Assembly (NCBI RefSeq): GCF_905220365.1
Contig: NC_061124.1
Location: forward strand, 4,900,501-4,964,500
Source of the DNA: Vanessa cardui
Lineage: Eukaryota > Arthropoda > Insecta > Lepidoptera > Nymphalidae
Direction: 5' to 3'
DNA length: 64,000 nt
Position 1 is the stretch's first letter. Every line of letters begins with the position of its first letter. The position numbers and the translations under genes are program-made. Below, in pieces: positions 25,444 to 36,972 of this stretch. The notes beneath the pieces were generated by a model, which saw only the letters and a program-made list of their open reading frames with translations, did not search any database and was not told the DNA's origin.

Positions 25444-28400
25444 CTATTGCTGTACAGCCGCATTGGCGATGATGGAAGGCGAGTTGATGGTCTCTCCGAG
25501 GCTTTCCAGCAACTCCTTACGGTAGTCGTCAAAGTCTCCGTCGACCTGCAGGCAAATATAATTGGATAAAATAAAGTTGCATACATCAAATTATACACCT
25601 ATTTATTTAAAAAAAAAATCAAATTATTATTAAGTATCTCCTCAATCCAATACAAAAAATTTATAGCAATGTCTATGTTACACCAGAATTTAATCCTACA
25701 CAAACTTAATTGATATGTATTAAATTTAACATCTTTTTCAATTCATAACTGTAAGGTAAAATAAGCTACCGGACGGAAAGTGTTACCATGGTCAAGATTT
25801 CAAATAAATTAATTATTTTACATCATCATTTAATAACATCTAAGATGTGATATCATTCGTGCATTTATTTCCAATGGCTGGTTTGCTATTCAAACCAAAA
25901 CACGCTTTAGGAGGAGCATAACTAACGAGTACCCCCCCCCCCCCCCCATTTATTCAACAACAACAACAACAACAACAGCTTGTAAATTCCCACTGCTGGG
26001 TTAAAGACCTCCTCTCCCTTTTTGAAGAGAAGGTTTGAAACATATTCCACCACGCTGTTCCAATGCGGGTTGGTGGAATACACATGTGGAAGAATTTCTA
26101 TGAAATTTGTCACATGCAGTTTTCCTCACGATGTTTCCCTTCACCGCTGAGCACGAGATGAATTATAAAGACAAATTAAGCACATGAATCAGCGGTGCTT
26201 GCCTGGGTTTGAACCCGCAATCATCGGTTAAGATGCACGCGTTCTAACCACTGGGCCATCTCGACTCCCATTCATTCAGTACAGTTGTAATGATGGTAAC
26301 GGTCACCTCGTTGATGGTCTGGTCCTCTATGACGTAGAGCGCGCATTCCGTCTCCCGGATGAGTCTCTCGTCGTGAGACACGATGACGACGCCGCCCTTG
26401 TACTGATTGATAGCCTCAGCCAGGGCGTCTATACTCTCGATGTCGAGGTTATTCGTTGGCTCGTCCTGTACATTAAAGTATTATACACACATCACACAAA
26501 AAAAAAAAACATTCAGATCATTCGAGAACATCGAAATGCGAGTCCTTTTTAACGTCTTAGACCCATCATGGACAGCAAAATATTTCACTTTTCCAAAACC
26601 TTGTTATTGTTACAAAATAACTTATAAAAACAGTTTAACATATTGTTACAGAAAAAAAGGGTGCAAATATAAAATAAATATTATTTTTAATACGAATTAT
26701 TGCTTGTTAAAATAGTAAATGTATAATTACTTATAAAATTGCTATGTTTTAGTATCAATATTATGCAGAAGTAAGGTAAGTTCCATGGTGGGGTCGGAAT
26801 GGGCATTCCTCTTTACATGATAAAACTTTATTTATTTATTCATCATGTCATTAGAACACAGTAACAAAAACAGACCCAGATGACTTTCTGATCATAGAAG
26901 AAAATATTATTAAGAACAAATCATACCAATTTAAATAAAACTAGTTATAACGTGGTGACGGGTAGTCTACCCGTGACCACGAACGCTGTAAAGTGCTCGA
27001 AACGTCGGGATGTCCAAAATAATTAATATACGCGATTAAAATCCGTTATAACAAGTTTTATTTTAATGTGTAATAATCGCGAAAATTTAAGACAACACTA
27101 AATCATACCAATATAACGACATCAGGCGCCATTAGGGTGAGCTCGGCCAAAGCAACTCTCGCCTTCTGGCCTCCGCTGAGATCCTTCATCTTGATGGTGT
27201 GGGCGTGGCTCGCGAGACCGAAAGTGCCGAGAGCTTTTCTGGCCTTCTCGTACTGGAGACCGAAAAGTCGCTGCAAGTACTCAACGGGAGATTCTTCCGC
27301 AGTCAGATGTTCGCCAGAGTGCTGGTCGAAGCGACCTATCCTCTATAACAACAACAACAGTAATAATTAAGTAGTTAAGTAATTAGTTTAATATTAATAC
27401 GTATATTCATTAAAAAGATAACAGATTAATAATTGTTAAAATGATTCTTCTAACAACAACAACAACAGCCTGTAAATTCCCACTGCTGGGCTAAAGGCCT
27501 TATCCGTTTGAGGAGAAGGTTTGGAACACATTCCACCACGCTGTTCCAATGCAGGTTGGTGGAATACACATGTGGCAGAATTTCAATGAAATTTGTCACT
27601 TGCAGGTTTCCCCACGATGTTTTCTATTAAAACATCCTCTATAAAACAATTGTTAAAACATCCTCTATAAAACAATTGTTAAAACATCCTCTATAAAACA
27701 AATTACAAAGTCAAGTTCACATTTGCATGTGAACTTGACTTTGTAATTTGTTTTCTTGGTTTGGAATTTCTTGGAGACAATCGTGCTTCGTAATAAATTA
27801 ACGTTTTACGTTAAATACTTGAAAATATCTCTTAGATTAGCATTACTTTGTCACGAATACATATATGAAAAATATATCAAATTACATTAATAATAATAAT
27901 AATTACCATTGAGACTTAACTAGACACAGAGAAAGATATGTAAATAATGAATAAAATACTATAATAAATAATTATATTTCAGTAGTAACTTTAAGGAATT
28001 TTATGCTAAAAAACTTATTATAATTTTATACGAAAAATAATAATCCATTTACAGCTATATAAATAATCTACTCACCAATCTATGATTTCTAATTAATTCG
28101 CCGCGTATGGGGCTCAATTCTCCGACTAAAAGTTTCAGGAACGTGGATTTTCCAACACCGTTGGGTCCCACGATTGCTATTCGAGAATTAAGATCGATAC
28201 CGAAGTCCACTTGTTTGAATAGAGGCTTCTGTCCGGGGAAATTGAAATCCACATCTAAACGAAAACGATACAAATGAAAATATTTGAAAAATAAGTTACT
28301 AATTAATAACTAAATAGTTTAACACCACAGAGGTCGCATATAATAGTCTCAAGTTCGATTTGACCCCTTGGGATGGACGATACAACTACTAAGTATTAAA

Positions 28401-31400
28401 AGAGTAAATCATACCAAATTAAAATTAACAATATTAAGATATTGAGTTGATTTGAAACTTTTTTTTTTTTGAGACAACATCACATACATTACTCTGATCC
28501 CAATGTAAATAGCTGAAGCACTTGTTTTATGGAAATCAGAAGTAACGACGATACCACAAACACCCAGACCTAAGACAACATAGAAAACTAATTGTAATCT
28601 ACATCGACTCAGCCAGGAATCGAACCCGGGGCCTCAGAGTAGCGTACCCATGAAAACCGGTGTACACACCACTCGACCATGGAGGTCGTCAAGATATCCT
28701 AACATATTTAGAGAATTGTCTGTCAATCGAGGTCCCATCTGAATCTGATAATGCGGTCCATTCATTTCCCCTTGAGCTCTAATCAATTTAATTGGATTCA
28801 GCTTGCAGATTAAGAAAACAATGTAATGCGAACAATCGCACAAGAGAGTAAGATGAGAAAGACAAGTGGCCGCAGTGTGCACGCTCGCTATATTCGCTAT
28901 GCGCATGCGCTTCTTGATTTCATGTGACGTACGAGGCTAAATGTCAATAGGAGTACTATAGTCTGTTCGCATTAAGAATGCAGTGAGTTGTCATTGTTTA
29001 CCGGGCTTTCTCCGCCCCCTGACCAATCAAATCTTTTTAAAAGAAGGGTAAAGGTGTATGTATATTTGTGTTAAAATTGTAATGAATTTAAAAAATACAC
29101 ATTAACGTAAAAAATCGAAATTAAGTCATTAATATTTTTATCACTATTACTAGTGTCGTCGTTAGTGTTTATAATAAAAGAATTTTCTGCAGCGAGTTCC
29201 ATAACATTATCTAAATCCCACATGGCAATTTCTTTTTGTAAGACGTGGTCGCAGCATTTCTCGCACTTTTATTTTAACAAATCGGTGTGGTATTCGTTTT
29301 TTTTAAGTATCAGTTAATAATTAATTAAATCCACAACAATCACGTTCGAACCCTTTACCTGTTTAATGTGAACTTGACTTTGTAATTTGAAAATATTTGA
29401 TTGGTCAAAGGGGGCGGAGTCAGGACGGTAAAGAATAAATATAAATAATAAATATGAGACAACATCACATACATTACTCTGATCCCAATGTAAGTAGCTG
29501 AAGCACTTGTGTTATGGAAATCAGAAGTAACGACGGTACCACAGACACCCAGACCCAAAACAACGTAGAAAACTAATGGTAATCTACATCGACTCGGCCG
29601 GGAATCGAACCCGGGACCTCAGAGTGGCGGACCCATGAAAACCGGTGTACACACCACCCGACCATGGAGGTCGTCAAGATATCCTAACATATTTAGAGAA
29701 TTGTCTATCAATCAAGGTCCCAGCTGAATCTGATAATGCGATCTATTCATATAATATTCCCCCTTGAGCTCTAATCAATTTAATTGGATTCAGCTTGCAG
29801 AGTAAGAAAACAATTATAATGCGAACAATCGCACAAGAGACGCAGTGTGCACGCGCGCTATATTCGCTATGCGCATGCGCATCTTGATTTCATGTGACGT
29901 ACGAGGCTAAATGTCAATAGGGGTATTAGCGGCACTCACTGAGTAGCCCCAGTATGGGCGGCTGCAGCGGCGGCGGGTCGGGGAAGGAGAACTTGACCAG
30001 GTACTCCTTGGGGCGCTGCAGCAGCGTCACGGGGGCCGCGCCCTCGTCAGCCTCCTCCCGCTGCGACTTGCTGCGGTTCTTCTCCTGTTTGCGAGTGAGC
30101 GCCTCCTTCTGCTTCTTCTCCTATTGAGTTGTTGAAATAGAAACTTTATATTTGAACACATGAAGCATTTTTCTTATGATAATATATAAACGTCGAAATC
30201 CGTCGGACACTTTTTATATTTAATATAGAGTAGAAACATAAATCAATCGATATTGAGATACAACTGCAAAATATACAATCTTTCTATGTAATCTTTGTTT
30301 TATATAATCTGTGCACACCAACTGAAATATTTTAATCTATGAATATGATGAAAATAATTATATAATTTGTATTAATGTATTGATTTTTTTATACATAATG
30401 TATTATATATATACATTGAATATAAAATTTAAATAAAAGCTTTTACCCTGAAATAAATGTAATAATTCTCACTTATCTCCACCGTTAAAAAGGACCTATA
30501 CAGTTAGCGTAAGATCTATCACAAACGATTTCAGTCTAACTTTGACCACTGAGCGAGCACTAGTAAATAATAATAATGAATAACCACTCACAGCTGCTTT
30601 TTTAGATTGTCCATGGGCCTTCAAATCCTTCAATCTTTTCTCCTGTTTCTCATACTCCTTGATCATTTCCTTGCGCTTTTGTGCGTACATTTTTTTGAAC
30701 ATCGAGTAATTACCCTTGTAATACAACAGCTTCTGCTGATCTAAATGTATTATTTCGTTACAGACATTGTCCAAGAACGATTGGTCGTGGGATACGACTA
30801 ACAATGTTTTCTTCCATCCTTGTAAGTAACTGGAAATAGAAAAAAATATATAAGAAACCTCGTCATAACTATTGGACAACATCACATAAATTACTCAGAT
30901 CCCAACGTAAGTAGCTAAAGCACTTGTGTTGTGGAAAATCGGAAGTAACGACGGTACCAGACCAGACCAGACCAGACCAGACCCAAGACAACATAGAATA
31001 CTAATGAACTTTTTCTACATCGACTCGGTCGGGAATCGCACCCGTGGCCTCGGAGTACCCATGAAAACAACTGTATAAGCACTCGACCACGGATGTCGTC
31101 ATTATAATCGTTAAAATGTTAGGTGGTCACCACTGTCAAATGGCATTAGAGACGTCAGAAAAATAACGTTAAAGTTAAATGTTAACCATAACCATGTGTT
31201 GTCAGATATCCATAACCTTTGAAACCAAGATGTTTTGCCCACCCTTCGAACCAGAACACACATATACTAAATAAAACCCTATCACCGAGTAAAAATAAAT
31301 GGTAAACAGAAAGCGATACTTACTTGTCTAACCAAATCACAGCGTTTAGATCCAAATGGTTCGTCGGTTCGTCGAGTAGTAATAGAGTAGGTTCAATGTA

Positions 31401-34400
31401 TAGTGCTCTGTAAAAAAAAAAAGATTTTAGAAGAATCTTTATAAAGATAAAAATATTTATAAAGATAAAAAGATCTTTATAATTCATCTAGTGCTCAGCG
31501 GTAAAGTAGACATCGTGAGGAAACCTGCATGTGACAAATTTCATAGAAATTCTGCCACATGTGAATTCCAACAACCCGCATTGGAACAGCGTGGTGGAAT
31601 ATGTTCCAAACCTTCTCCTCAAAGGGAGAGGAGGCCTTTGGCCCAGCAGTGGGAATTTACAGGATGTTGTTGTTGTTGTGAGATGAATCATTTTAGCAAT
31701 TATTAATCTGTTATCTTTTTTAATAAATATACGTTTTAATATTAAACGAATTACACCAAACTATCAAATCAATTTAGGCATATGTAAAATCAGAGTAGGA
31801 AAACCTTCGTCAGTTTTCAAATTAATTACTTCATCAAGTCTTAAACTCTAAAGGTACTTACCTTTTGAATTTAAACATCAAATTATTGTTTATGTCACTC
31901 TCGATCGGTAAAGCTGATTATCGCTCATACTGAGCACACGAAAATATATCTTAAGGTGACGAACCTTTTCTTACCCCGACTGTACATAATTATGTCCTCA
32001 TATAAAATAACTAAATATTCCTGCAGAGGCGCAAGAAGGACCAATAGGCTATTTGACAATGCGAAAAATAAATTGTGAATTATTGTAATCAGTGTCAGTA
32101 TTAAGAGTTTGAAAATGGTTATTTACTAACGAAACTTGAAAATAATACTTAATTTATTCATAAATCCATAAATAAAAATGCATTTTTTCAAACGTGACAC
32201 AAAACGCTCCTGATTGACCGGGCTTATGATGAAGTCACTTTCTTGTAAACTTTGCTTTTCTACTATATGTACCACAGATTAAAATACAGGAAAGTGACGT
32301 CACCGACCCCATTGCAGCGCCATATTGTCCAAGTAGCGTTTTTGCGCGCTATTTAAATATGGAATTTTTAATATGATATTTTTCGGCAAATATGTACTAG
32401 AAATAAAAAACACAACTTTTACTGGGTTCCTTAACTTCTACTAAATAATATAAATTGGATTTTAAAAACCAGTCAAATAGCCTATTATACGTGGGAGTAT
32501 GGTACCTGGCCAGGGAGACCCTCATGCGCCAGCCTCCGGAGAAGTTCTTGGTGGGTCGGTCCTGCATCTCGCGGCTGAAGCCCAACCCCGCCAGGATGCG
32601 GCGCGCGCGCGGCTCGGCCGAGTCGGCGCCGATCGCCTTCAGCTCCGCGTACACCTGCGCACGCACGCACTCACTGACCGCCCGCTTTTTTTTTTTTGTG
32701 TGTTGTATTTTTTTTTTTTTATTTATTTAAAGTACAACATCCACAGGCTCGCAGATGCCCGTGCCTTTTTTTACATTTTATATTCAATTACATTTTGGCG
32801 TTTTATATTTATACTAAACATCAGCAGATCTTCGCTGGAAATCATTTTTGTCGTCTTCTTGGGAGACGTGGCCCACACTGATTTTTTTTTTTTTATTTAT
32901 TATTAAATAATATATACTAATGTATAATAAATAATATATAAACTATAATAAATAATATATAAATAATATATAGCAGTATATGTGTTCGAATTACTACAAT
33001 CCAGCGGGTCCTGGTCCGCGTTTGATCAAAGAGAGTGTGTTGTTGAGTTGAGTGAGATTGTGTGTTGTATTGCTGTTGGCCCTACTGGCCTTCACAGCGT
33101 CACCTGTCTTTCGGGCGAGAACTAATGTCCCCTGCCCTGAGGTTGAGCGCGGGGCTCTAAATTAAAACTAAATTAAAACTAAAGTTCGTCCTGAGGGTGT
33201 CTCCTATGAGATCGCACCTCGGCTCAGAACGAAATCGGTGGGGCCCGCCCTACCTCTACTGCGGCGCCTTATATAGGCGACTTGCAAGCGTATGGATCGT
33301 ATAGTTGCAGGGCCGTATTTAGGGGAGGGCAACCGGGGCAACTGCCCTGGGGCCTCCACATTAGTGGGGGCCACAGTTTTCAGCAAGTTAACAAATACCG
33401 AGATATAGTCAAATTATAATTATGTTATTATTTAATATTTTAAAAGTTACGGATACAAGTAAATAAATCATAGCTTACTGATTGAAATAAAAAAGTAATT
33501 AATTCATGATAATATAATTATTAGGTTATTCACGCTTCTGTTTGTCTAGGGCCCCCACTGCTTTGTGGCCCGGGGGCCTCCAGACCTTTAAATCCGGCTC
33601 TGTATAGTTGGCATACGGGCAAATATATATCATAATTATAATAAAATTCAATCATCCCCTACATCTCCAATGCGAGACCGACCTAGAGAACTAAGATATT
33701 AAACACCTTATGTATTTGGAATATTAAAATACAAACTATGCCTACCTGACATTATAATTTTTGATCAGTTGATATTACCTGTTGGCTTCCACGCAGGACA
33801 TATTAATTTAAATAATTGTATTTAACTAACATGACTTTGTATTTTTAAATGTTAAAAAAGAGTAACTACTGAGTTTCTTGCCGGTGGTTGTCGGTAGAAT
33901 CTACTTTGCGAACCGGTGGTAGCTTCACTTAATTGTAAAATGACGATTCAAAAGTGCTTGTAAAAGCCTACTTGAATAAAGTTTATTTTGATTTTGATTT
34001 TACCTACCCAGGTCGTCTTGCACAGAGCCTACTTAATACCTACTGCCAAAAGAAAACTGTAAAGGAAATTTAATGTTTATACTTGCCTTTCTCCTTCATT
34101 GTATACATATTATTTATATAAACTTTTGCATGATAATGCCACGAAAAATATAATCAACCTATACATTTTATTTATAAACATTGTTATTTTACCTCATTTA
34201 ATCTCTCCTGCTTTTTAAGATCTCCCTTCTCAATCTCAGCTTCCAGCTCTTTACACTCATTGAGAAGTTCTGCAAAGTTAAATTAAAATTCATATAGTAA
34301 TTATCAAAGTAAAAGATATAGTACAAAAGACAAATATATTAACATCACTCACCAGTTCTCTTAACATCAGACTCCAATAAGGTATCAACAGCGCTCAGAT

Positions 34401-36972
34401 CGCTAGCTGTGACCTCTTGCTCGCAAAGCAAAATATCTATATGAGGTGGAAGAGGGAAGGCACGTTGGGCCAAATGTCTCAGGAGCGTCGTCTTGCCGTG
34501 ACCGTTGGGCCCCACGAGACCGTATCTGCGACCGTTAGCTACGAGCAACGTCGCGTTAACGAACAGATCTTTTCCTTTGGCACTTATTGAGAAATTTTCA
34601 ACTTTAATATCGACTGCGTTCTCTAGTGCTGCCATCTGACCTTGAAATTGAAAACATGCACATTTAGGTATCATACAATTTTATTAAAACCTCCTTAGAA
34701 AATATTATAAATTTAGTAAAAATTACATATCATGTTACCGGTTGTTCAGTTTGGTTTAAATACAGGGAAAACAACACATCTTAGCAAAGATGGATTTGTT
34801 TTAGACATTCATATAAATATAACCTGACTAAATGTAACTTAAATTACGCTCCTCGTTTGTTTAATAATAAAACCGTACAACAATACTTATTACAACCAAC
34901 TAAATACACATTTTTAAATTTTAACAAAATATAATTACTCACAAAAGTATAAAGTATTAATAACTTCTACTAACCTGCAGATTTTTGAGCTTGACTAACT
35001 GTGAAATTTGCATCCAGTTCACTGTGACCCTGCCCACCCTTTTTAGTGAGCATTTCAACTTGCTTCTCATATTCCTGTTGCTTCTTTAGTTTTTTCTTCT
35101 CTTTGTGACTCATTTTCTTTTCCACTACCTCTGATTTATCTTCAATTACTTCTGATGTCTATAATAAGGAAAATGTCTTTAATCATAATGTTCTATAATT
35201 AGAAACTGTATAATAAATTTTGTTTTAGGAATTCTTCTTTAGATAAATATTTATAAATAGATATATATATACATATAATATACATAAGGAGAATATTAGA
35301 TAGACCAAACAGAACAAGTGAATAATGACAGCGCTCAAAGCAGCATAATTATAAGCAGCACTCAATTCCTATGAATAATTGTTTCACTGAGATTTCTACG
35401 TCTACATGTTAGCCACCATAAAAAATACCTTTTCATCTTGTTTTTCCTCTGGTTCATCTTCTTTCATTTCAAATTTCTTTAATTCTTTTTCAATGTCATC
35501 AATATTATTTTTCTTTCTATGTTTACCTGAAATTATTATAAAATAATAATTAGTTTCATTAAACATTTCTCATGAAGATTGCTTCATATAAATACTATTC
35601 CTTTTATAATATGTAAAGAATTAAATTAGAACTAAACAATTTACCTTTACTTTTGACAACAGGTTTTAATATATCTTCATCATCAGATTCCATTTTTAAT
35701 TCCTTATCGCTTTCTTCATCAGGCCAATCTTCTTTCTTGCCTTTACCTGTTTTAATAAAAAACTGTCATTTAAAGATCTCAGAGAAGAACAAAATTACAC
35801 CAAATTTTACAATAAAATGAAACAAGTTTAGAAAATCGAGGTACAGTTAACGGATCAGTAAAACAAAATAATTCTAGTCTTTTTCAATTGATGTATCACC
35901 TTTTTTGCTCTTTGTCTTGACTGGCTGTGCATTGCTGGATACGTTGCTGACCACTGACTTAGAGTCATCTTGATCTTCATCATCAGAGGATTCGGCTGCT
36001 ATAGTTTTTTTCTTATTTTTACCTATAAGAAATAGACTTGAGATGATTTGATTTAATAATAGAAAGTAGTAATAGATTTAAATATTAGAGTGATTATAGC
36101 AGATAAATCTTAACCCAATGTGATTTCAAGCCTAGGCAAGCACCATTGAATTTTCATGTACTTAATTTGTATGTAGATTCGATAGGGATGCGAGATAACC
36201 TCAAATACTTTTTGTCAAAAGAAAAGAGTCTAAAATTGACAAGCTGTGTTACTTGAAAAAAATAACTTTTTCGCTAACCTTTCTTTTTGCTGACTGGTTT
36301 AACAACTTCTTCATCTGAGACTTCTTTGAGTTCAACATCACTGTTTTCATCTGACCAGTCATCACCTTTTTTGCCTTTTCCTTAAAAAATATTCTTATTT
36401 TAACATATATTAATAGCACACAATTATATGTAAATAATGTTAAATAATAATGTACATATATTCTATTCCACAAAATATATAATACCAGTATACGAAATTA
36501 GAGTAACAAGATAATTAACAAAAAATTATCAAACTACATGAAATTACCTTTCTTTTTCTTATTCTGTTTCGAAGCTGATTTCGACGCTGTACTAGTCGCA
36601 TTACTAACAATTGACTTGTTTTCATCCTCTTCATCGTCTGATGGGTCAGCACCTTTCTTCTTAGCTATAACAATCACAAGAGTACTTAATAAATGCGATT
36701 TTGTTACGTGTCATCGTATATCTACTTCTTAACTAACCTTTCTTTTGCGATTTTTTAACAGGTTTCAACTCTTCTTCCTCGTCAGATATTTGAGTTTTAT
36801 TTATAACAGGTGGTCCATCATCACTGTCGCTCGCGTCTATGTTCACTTTACCTTTCTTCTTTCCTTTTCCTTTACTTTTTGAGGTTATTCCAGAAGTATC
36901 ATTCGAAAGCTTATTTTCGTCCAAATCGTCTCCAAAATCCAGATTCTTTTTATTACCCTTCTTTTTAGACAT
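25444..36972 (-). CDS. ABCF1: ATP-binding cassette subfamily F member 1
   Basis: Seventeen exons: 36972-36738, 36664-36548, 36380-36279, 36022-35900, 35746-35645, 35526-35429, 35158-34975, 34640-34353, 34269-34193, 32654-32506, 31407-31324, 30829-30592, 30120-29940, 28254-28076, 27342-27109, 26465-26307 and 25545-25444. All have GT-AG borders and the frame closes exactly at 883 residues. The protein has two soluble ABC ATPase domains and no membrane segments; family members bind eIF2 and ribosomes and promote translation initiation. Visible motifs: Walker A GPNGHGKTT (364-372), signature SGGW (481-484), Walker B LLLLDEPTN (500-508); second domain GPNGVGKS (689-696), LSGGQ (774-778), ILDEPTNNLD (from 796). 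The N-terminal 260 residues are a lysine/acid-rich low-complexity tail encoded by small phase-1 exons. The long ABCF1-type N-terminus and the YLVKFSFPDPPPLQPP linker separate it from ABCF2/3. Confidence 0.95.
25928..25947. repeat. Poly-C tract
   Basis: About 16 consecutive C in the plus strand between a decayed family C fragment (25.86-25.93 kb) and the SINE at 25.95 kb, in the last ABCF1 intron. Confidence 0.8.
25954..26270 (-). mobile_element. Full-length tRNA-derived SINE, family B
   Basis: Read on the minus strand it begins with a tRNA-like head (gtcgagatggcccagtggtt, then B box gcgggttcaaacccaggc), has the body with gtggtggaat and cccagcagtggg, and ends in a (TTG)n tail seen here as (CAA)n at 25957-25977. 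It is the most complete of the family B copies and is inserted in ABCF1 intron 16. Confidence 0.85.
26945..27095 (-). repeat. LINE 3'-end fragment
   Basis: Contains ggtagtctacccgtgaccac, gtgctcgaaacgtcgggat and tataacaagttttattttaa, a combination I know as a common lepidopteran retroelement end. It lies in ABCF1 intron 15, about 15 bp from the exon 15 donor. Confidence 0.5.
27453..27620 (-). mobile_element. SINE family B, 3' part
   Basis: Starts with (CAA)n then cctgtaaattcccactgctg and matches the 3' half of the copy at 25954-26270. The tRNA-like head is missing. It is in ABCF1 intron 14. Confidence 0.8.
27627..27754. repeat. 26-bp tandem repeat joined to a 28-bp perfect palindrome
   Basis: The unit ttaaaacatcctctataaaa plus caattg (26 bp) is repeated 2.8 times at 27627-27700. 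The last, partial copy runs into an inverted repeat: arms 27695-27722 and 27727-27754 are perfectly complementary over 28 bp with a 4-nt loop (ttgc). The arm sequence atgtgaacttgactttgtaa recurs at about 29366, inside the MITE at 28997-29432. Confidence 0.9.
28466..28957. repeat. Intron duplication, copy 1
   Basis: This 490-bp block (a family A SINE plus about 260 bp of intron) reappears at 29455-29930 in the same orientation with roughly 90% identity. Shared strings after the SINE include ggaggtcgtcaagatatcct, ctctaatcaatttaattgga and catgtgacgtacgaggctaa. Copy 1 has 15-20 extra bases (agtaagatgagaaagacaag) missing from copy 2. Confidence 0.85.
28471..28692 (-). mobile_element. tRNA-derived SINE, family A, copy 3
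   Basis: Full-length family A copy on the minus strand, B box complement at about 28614-28632, head ending accatggaggtcgtcaa. It belongs to the duplicated block, so it was copied by the local duplication, not by separate insertion. Confidence 0.85.
28997..29432. mobile_element. MITE with imperfect terminal inverted repeats
   Basis: The left end reads tttaccgggctttctccgcc followed by ccctgaccaatcaaat. The right end, reverse-complemented, reads tttaccgtcctgactccgcc followed by ccctttgaccaatcaaat. This gives about 35-bp imperfect TIRs around 436 bp of AT-rich, non-coding sequence. No clear target-site duplication. It lies between the two copies of the intron duplication and shares a 24-bp string with the palindrome at 27.7 kb. 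Confidence 0.65.
29455..29930. repeat. Intron duplication, copy 2, abutting ABCF1 exon 13
   Basis: Second copy of the block at 28466-28957. It contains a family A SINE (29456-29677) and ends at ctaaatgtcaatagg, 10 bp from the exon 13 splice donor at 29939. Confidence 0.85.
30876..31101 (-). mobile_element. tRNA-derived SINE, family A, copy 5, with CCAGA expansion
   Basis: A more diverged family A copy in ABCF1 intron 11. Inside it the cccagacccaaga segment has expanded to five (ccaga) units at about 30957-30984. A decayed family C fragment (ggtggtcaccactg, ccacccttcgaaccagaaca) follows at 31119-31290. Confidence 0.8.
31488..31681 (+). mobile_element. SINE family B, 3' part, plus orientation
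   Basis: Runs from tgctcagcggtaaagtagac through accctgcatgtgac-like sequence, ggaacagcgtggtggaatat and gcccagcagtgggaatttac to a (TTG)n tail at 31668-31678. It is opposite in orientation to the other family B copies in ABCF1. Confidence 0.85.
32043..32486. mobile_element. 444-bp MITE with perfect 15-bp TIRs
   Basis: The ends AATAGGCTATTTGAC (32043-32057) and GTCAAATAGCCTATT (32472-32486) are perfect inverted repeats. The interior is non-coding. A related element, in inverted orientation, is at 39560-39872 (shared strings include ggacaatatggcgctg, gacgtcac and tttgtgtcac). If the outer TA is the target site, this would fit a Tc1/mariner-type element. The right end is 19 bp from the exon 10 splice donor of ABCF1. 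Confidence 0.75.
33308..33602. mobile_element. hAT-type MITE with 8-bp target-site duplication
   Basis: The 295-bp element has 14-bp TIRs CAGGGCCGTATTTA and CAGAGCCGGATTTA (2 mismatches). It is flanked by a perfect 8-bp direct repeat, tatagttg, at 33300-33307 and 33603-33610. Eight-bp duplications and CAG-starting TIRs are features of the hAT superfamily. The subterminal regions are GC-rich (ggggcctcc / gggggcctcc) and the middle is AT-rich; no transposase is encoded. Confidence 0.9.
33870..33999 (+). repeat. LINE 3' tail
   Basis: Contains gaaccggtggtagcttcact, taattgtaaaatgacgattc and aataaagtttattttgattt with a short GATTTT tail. It is the same element end as at 1-260, here less rearranged. 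Confidence 0.75.
36127..36170 (+). mobile_element. SINE family B, internal fragment
   Basis: The 44-bp string with aggcaagcaccattgaattt and tgtacttaatttgt matches the region just downstream of the B box of the full-length copy (reverse complement of 26180-26215). It lies in ABCF1 intron 3. Confidence 0.55.

Larger units (their letters stand above)
32655..34192. other. ABCF1 intron 9, repeat-filled
   Basis: Holds poly-T tracts (32687-32719, 32881-32894), an AT-rich block of repeated aataaataatatata units (32895-32970), a GC-richer segment at 33000-33260 of unknown origin, the hAT MITE and a LINE tail. No missing exon: exons 9 and 10 join in frame across it. Confidence 0.6.

Noticed and set aside
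26407..26715. Plus-strand 102-codon ORF
   Set aside because: Overlaps ABCF1 exon 16 antisense and continues into an AT-rich intron; no family resemblance.
27137..27370. Plus-strand 77-codon ORF
   Set aside because: Antisense shadow of ABCF1 exon 15, which encodes the second LSGGQ motif on the minus strand.
32499..32906. Plus-strand 135-codon ORF
   Set aside because: Antisense shadow of ABCF1 exon 10 extended through poly-T intron sequence, giving runs of F.
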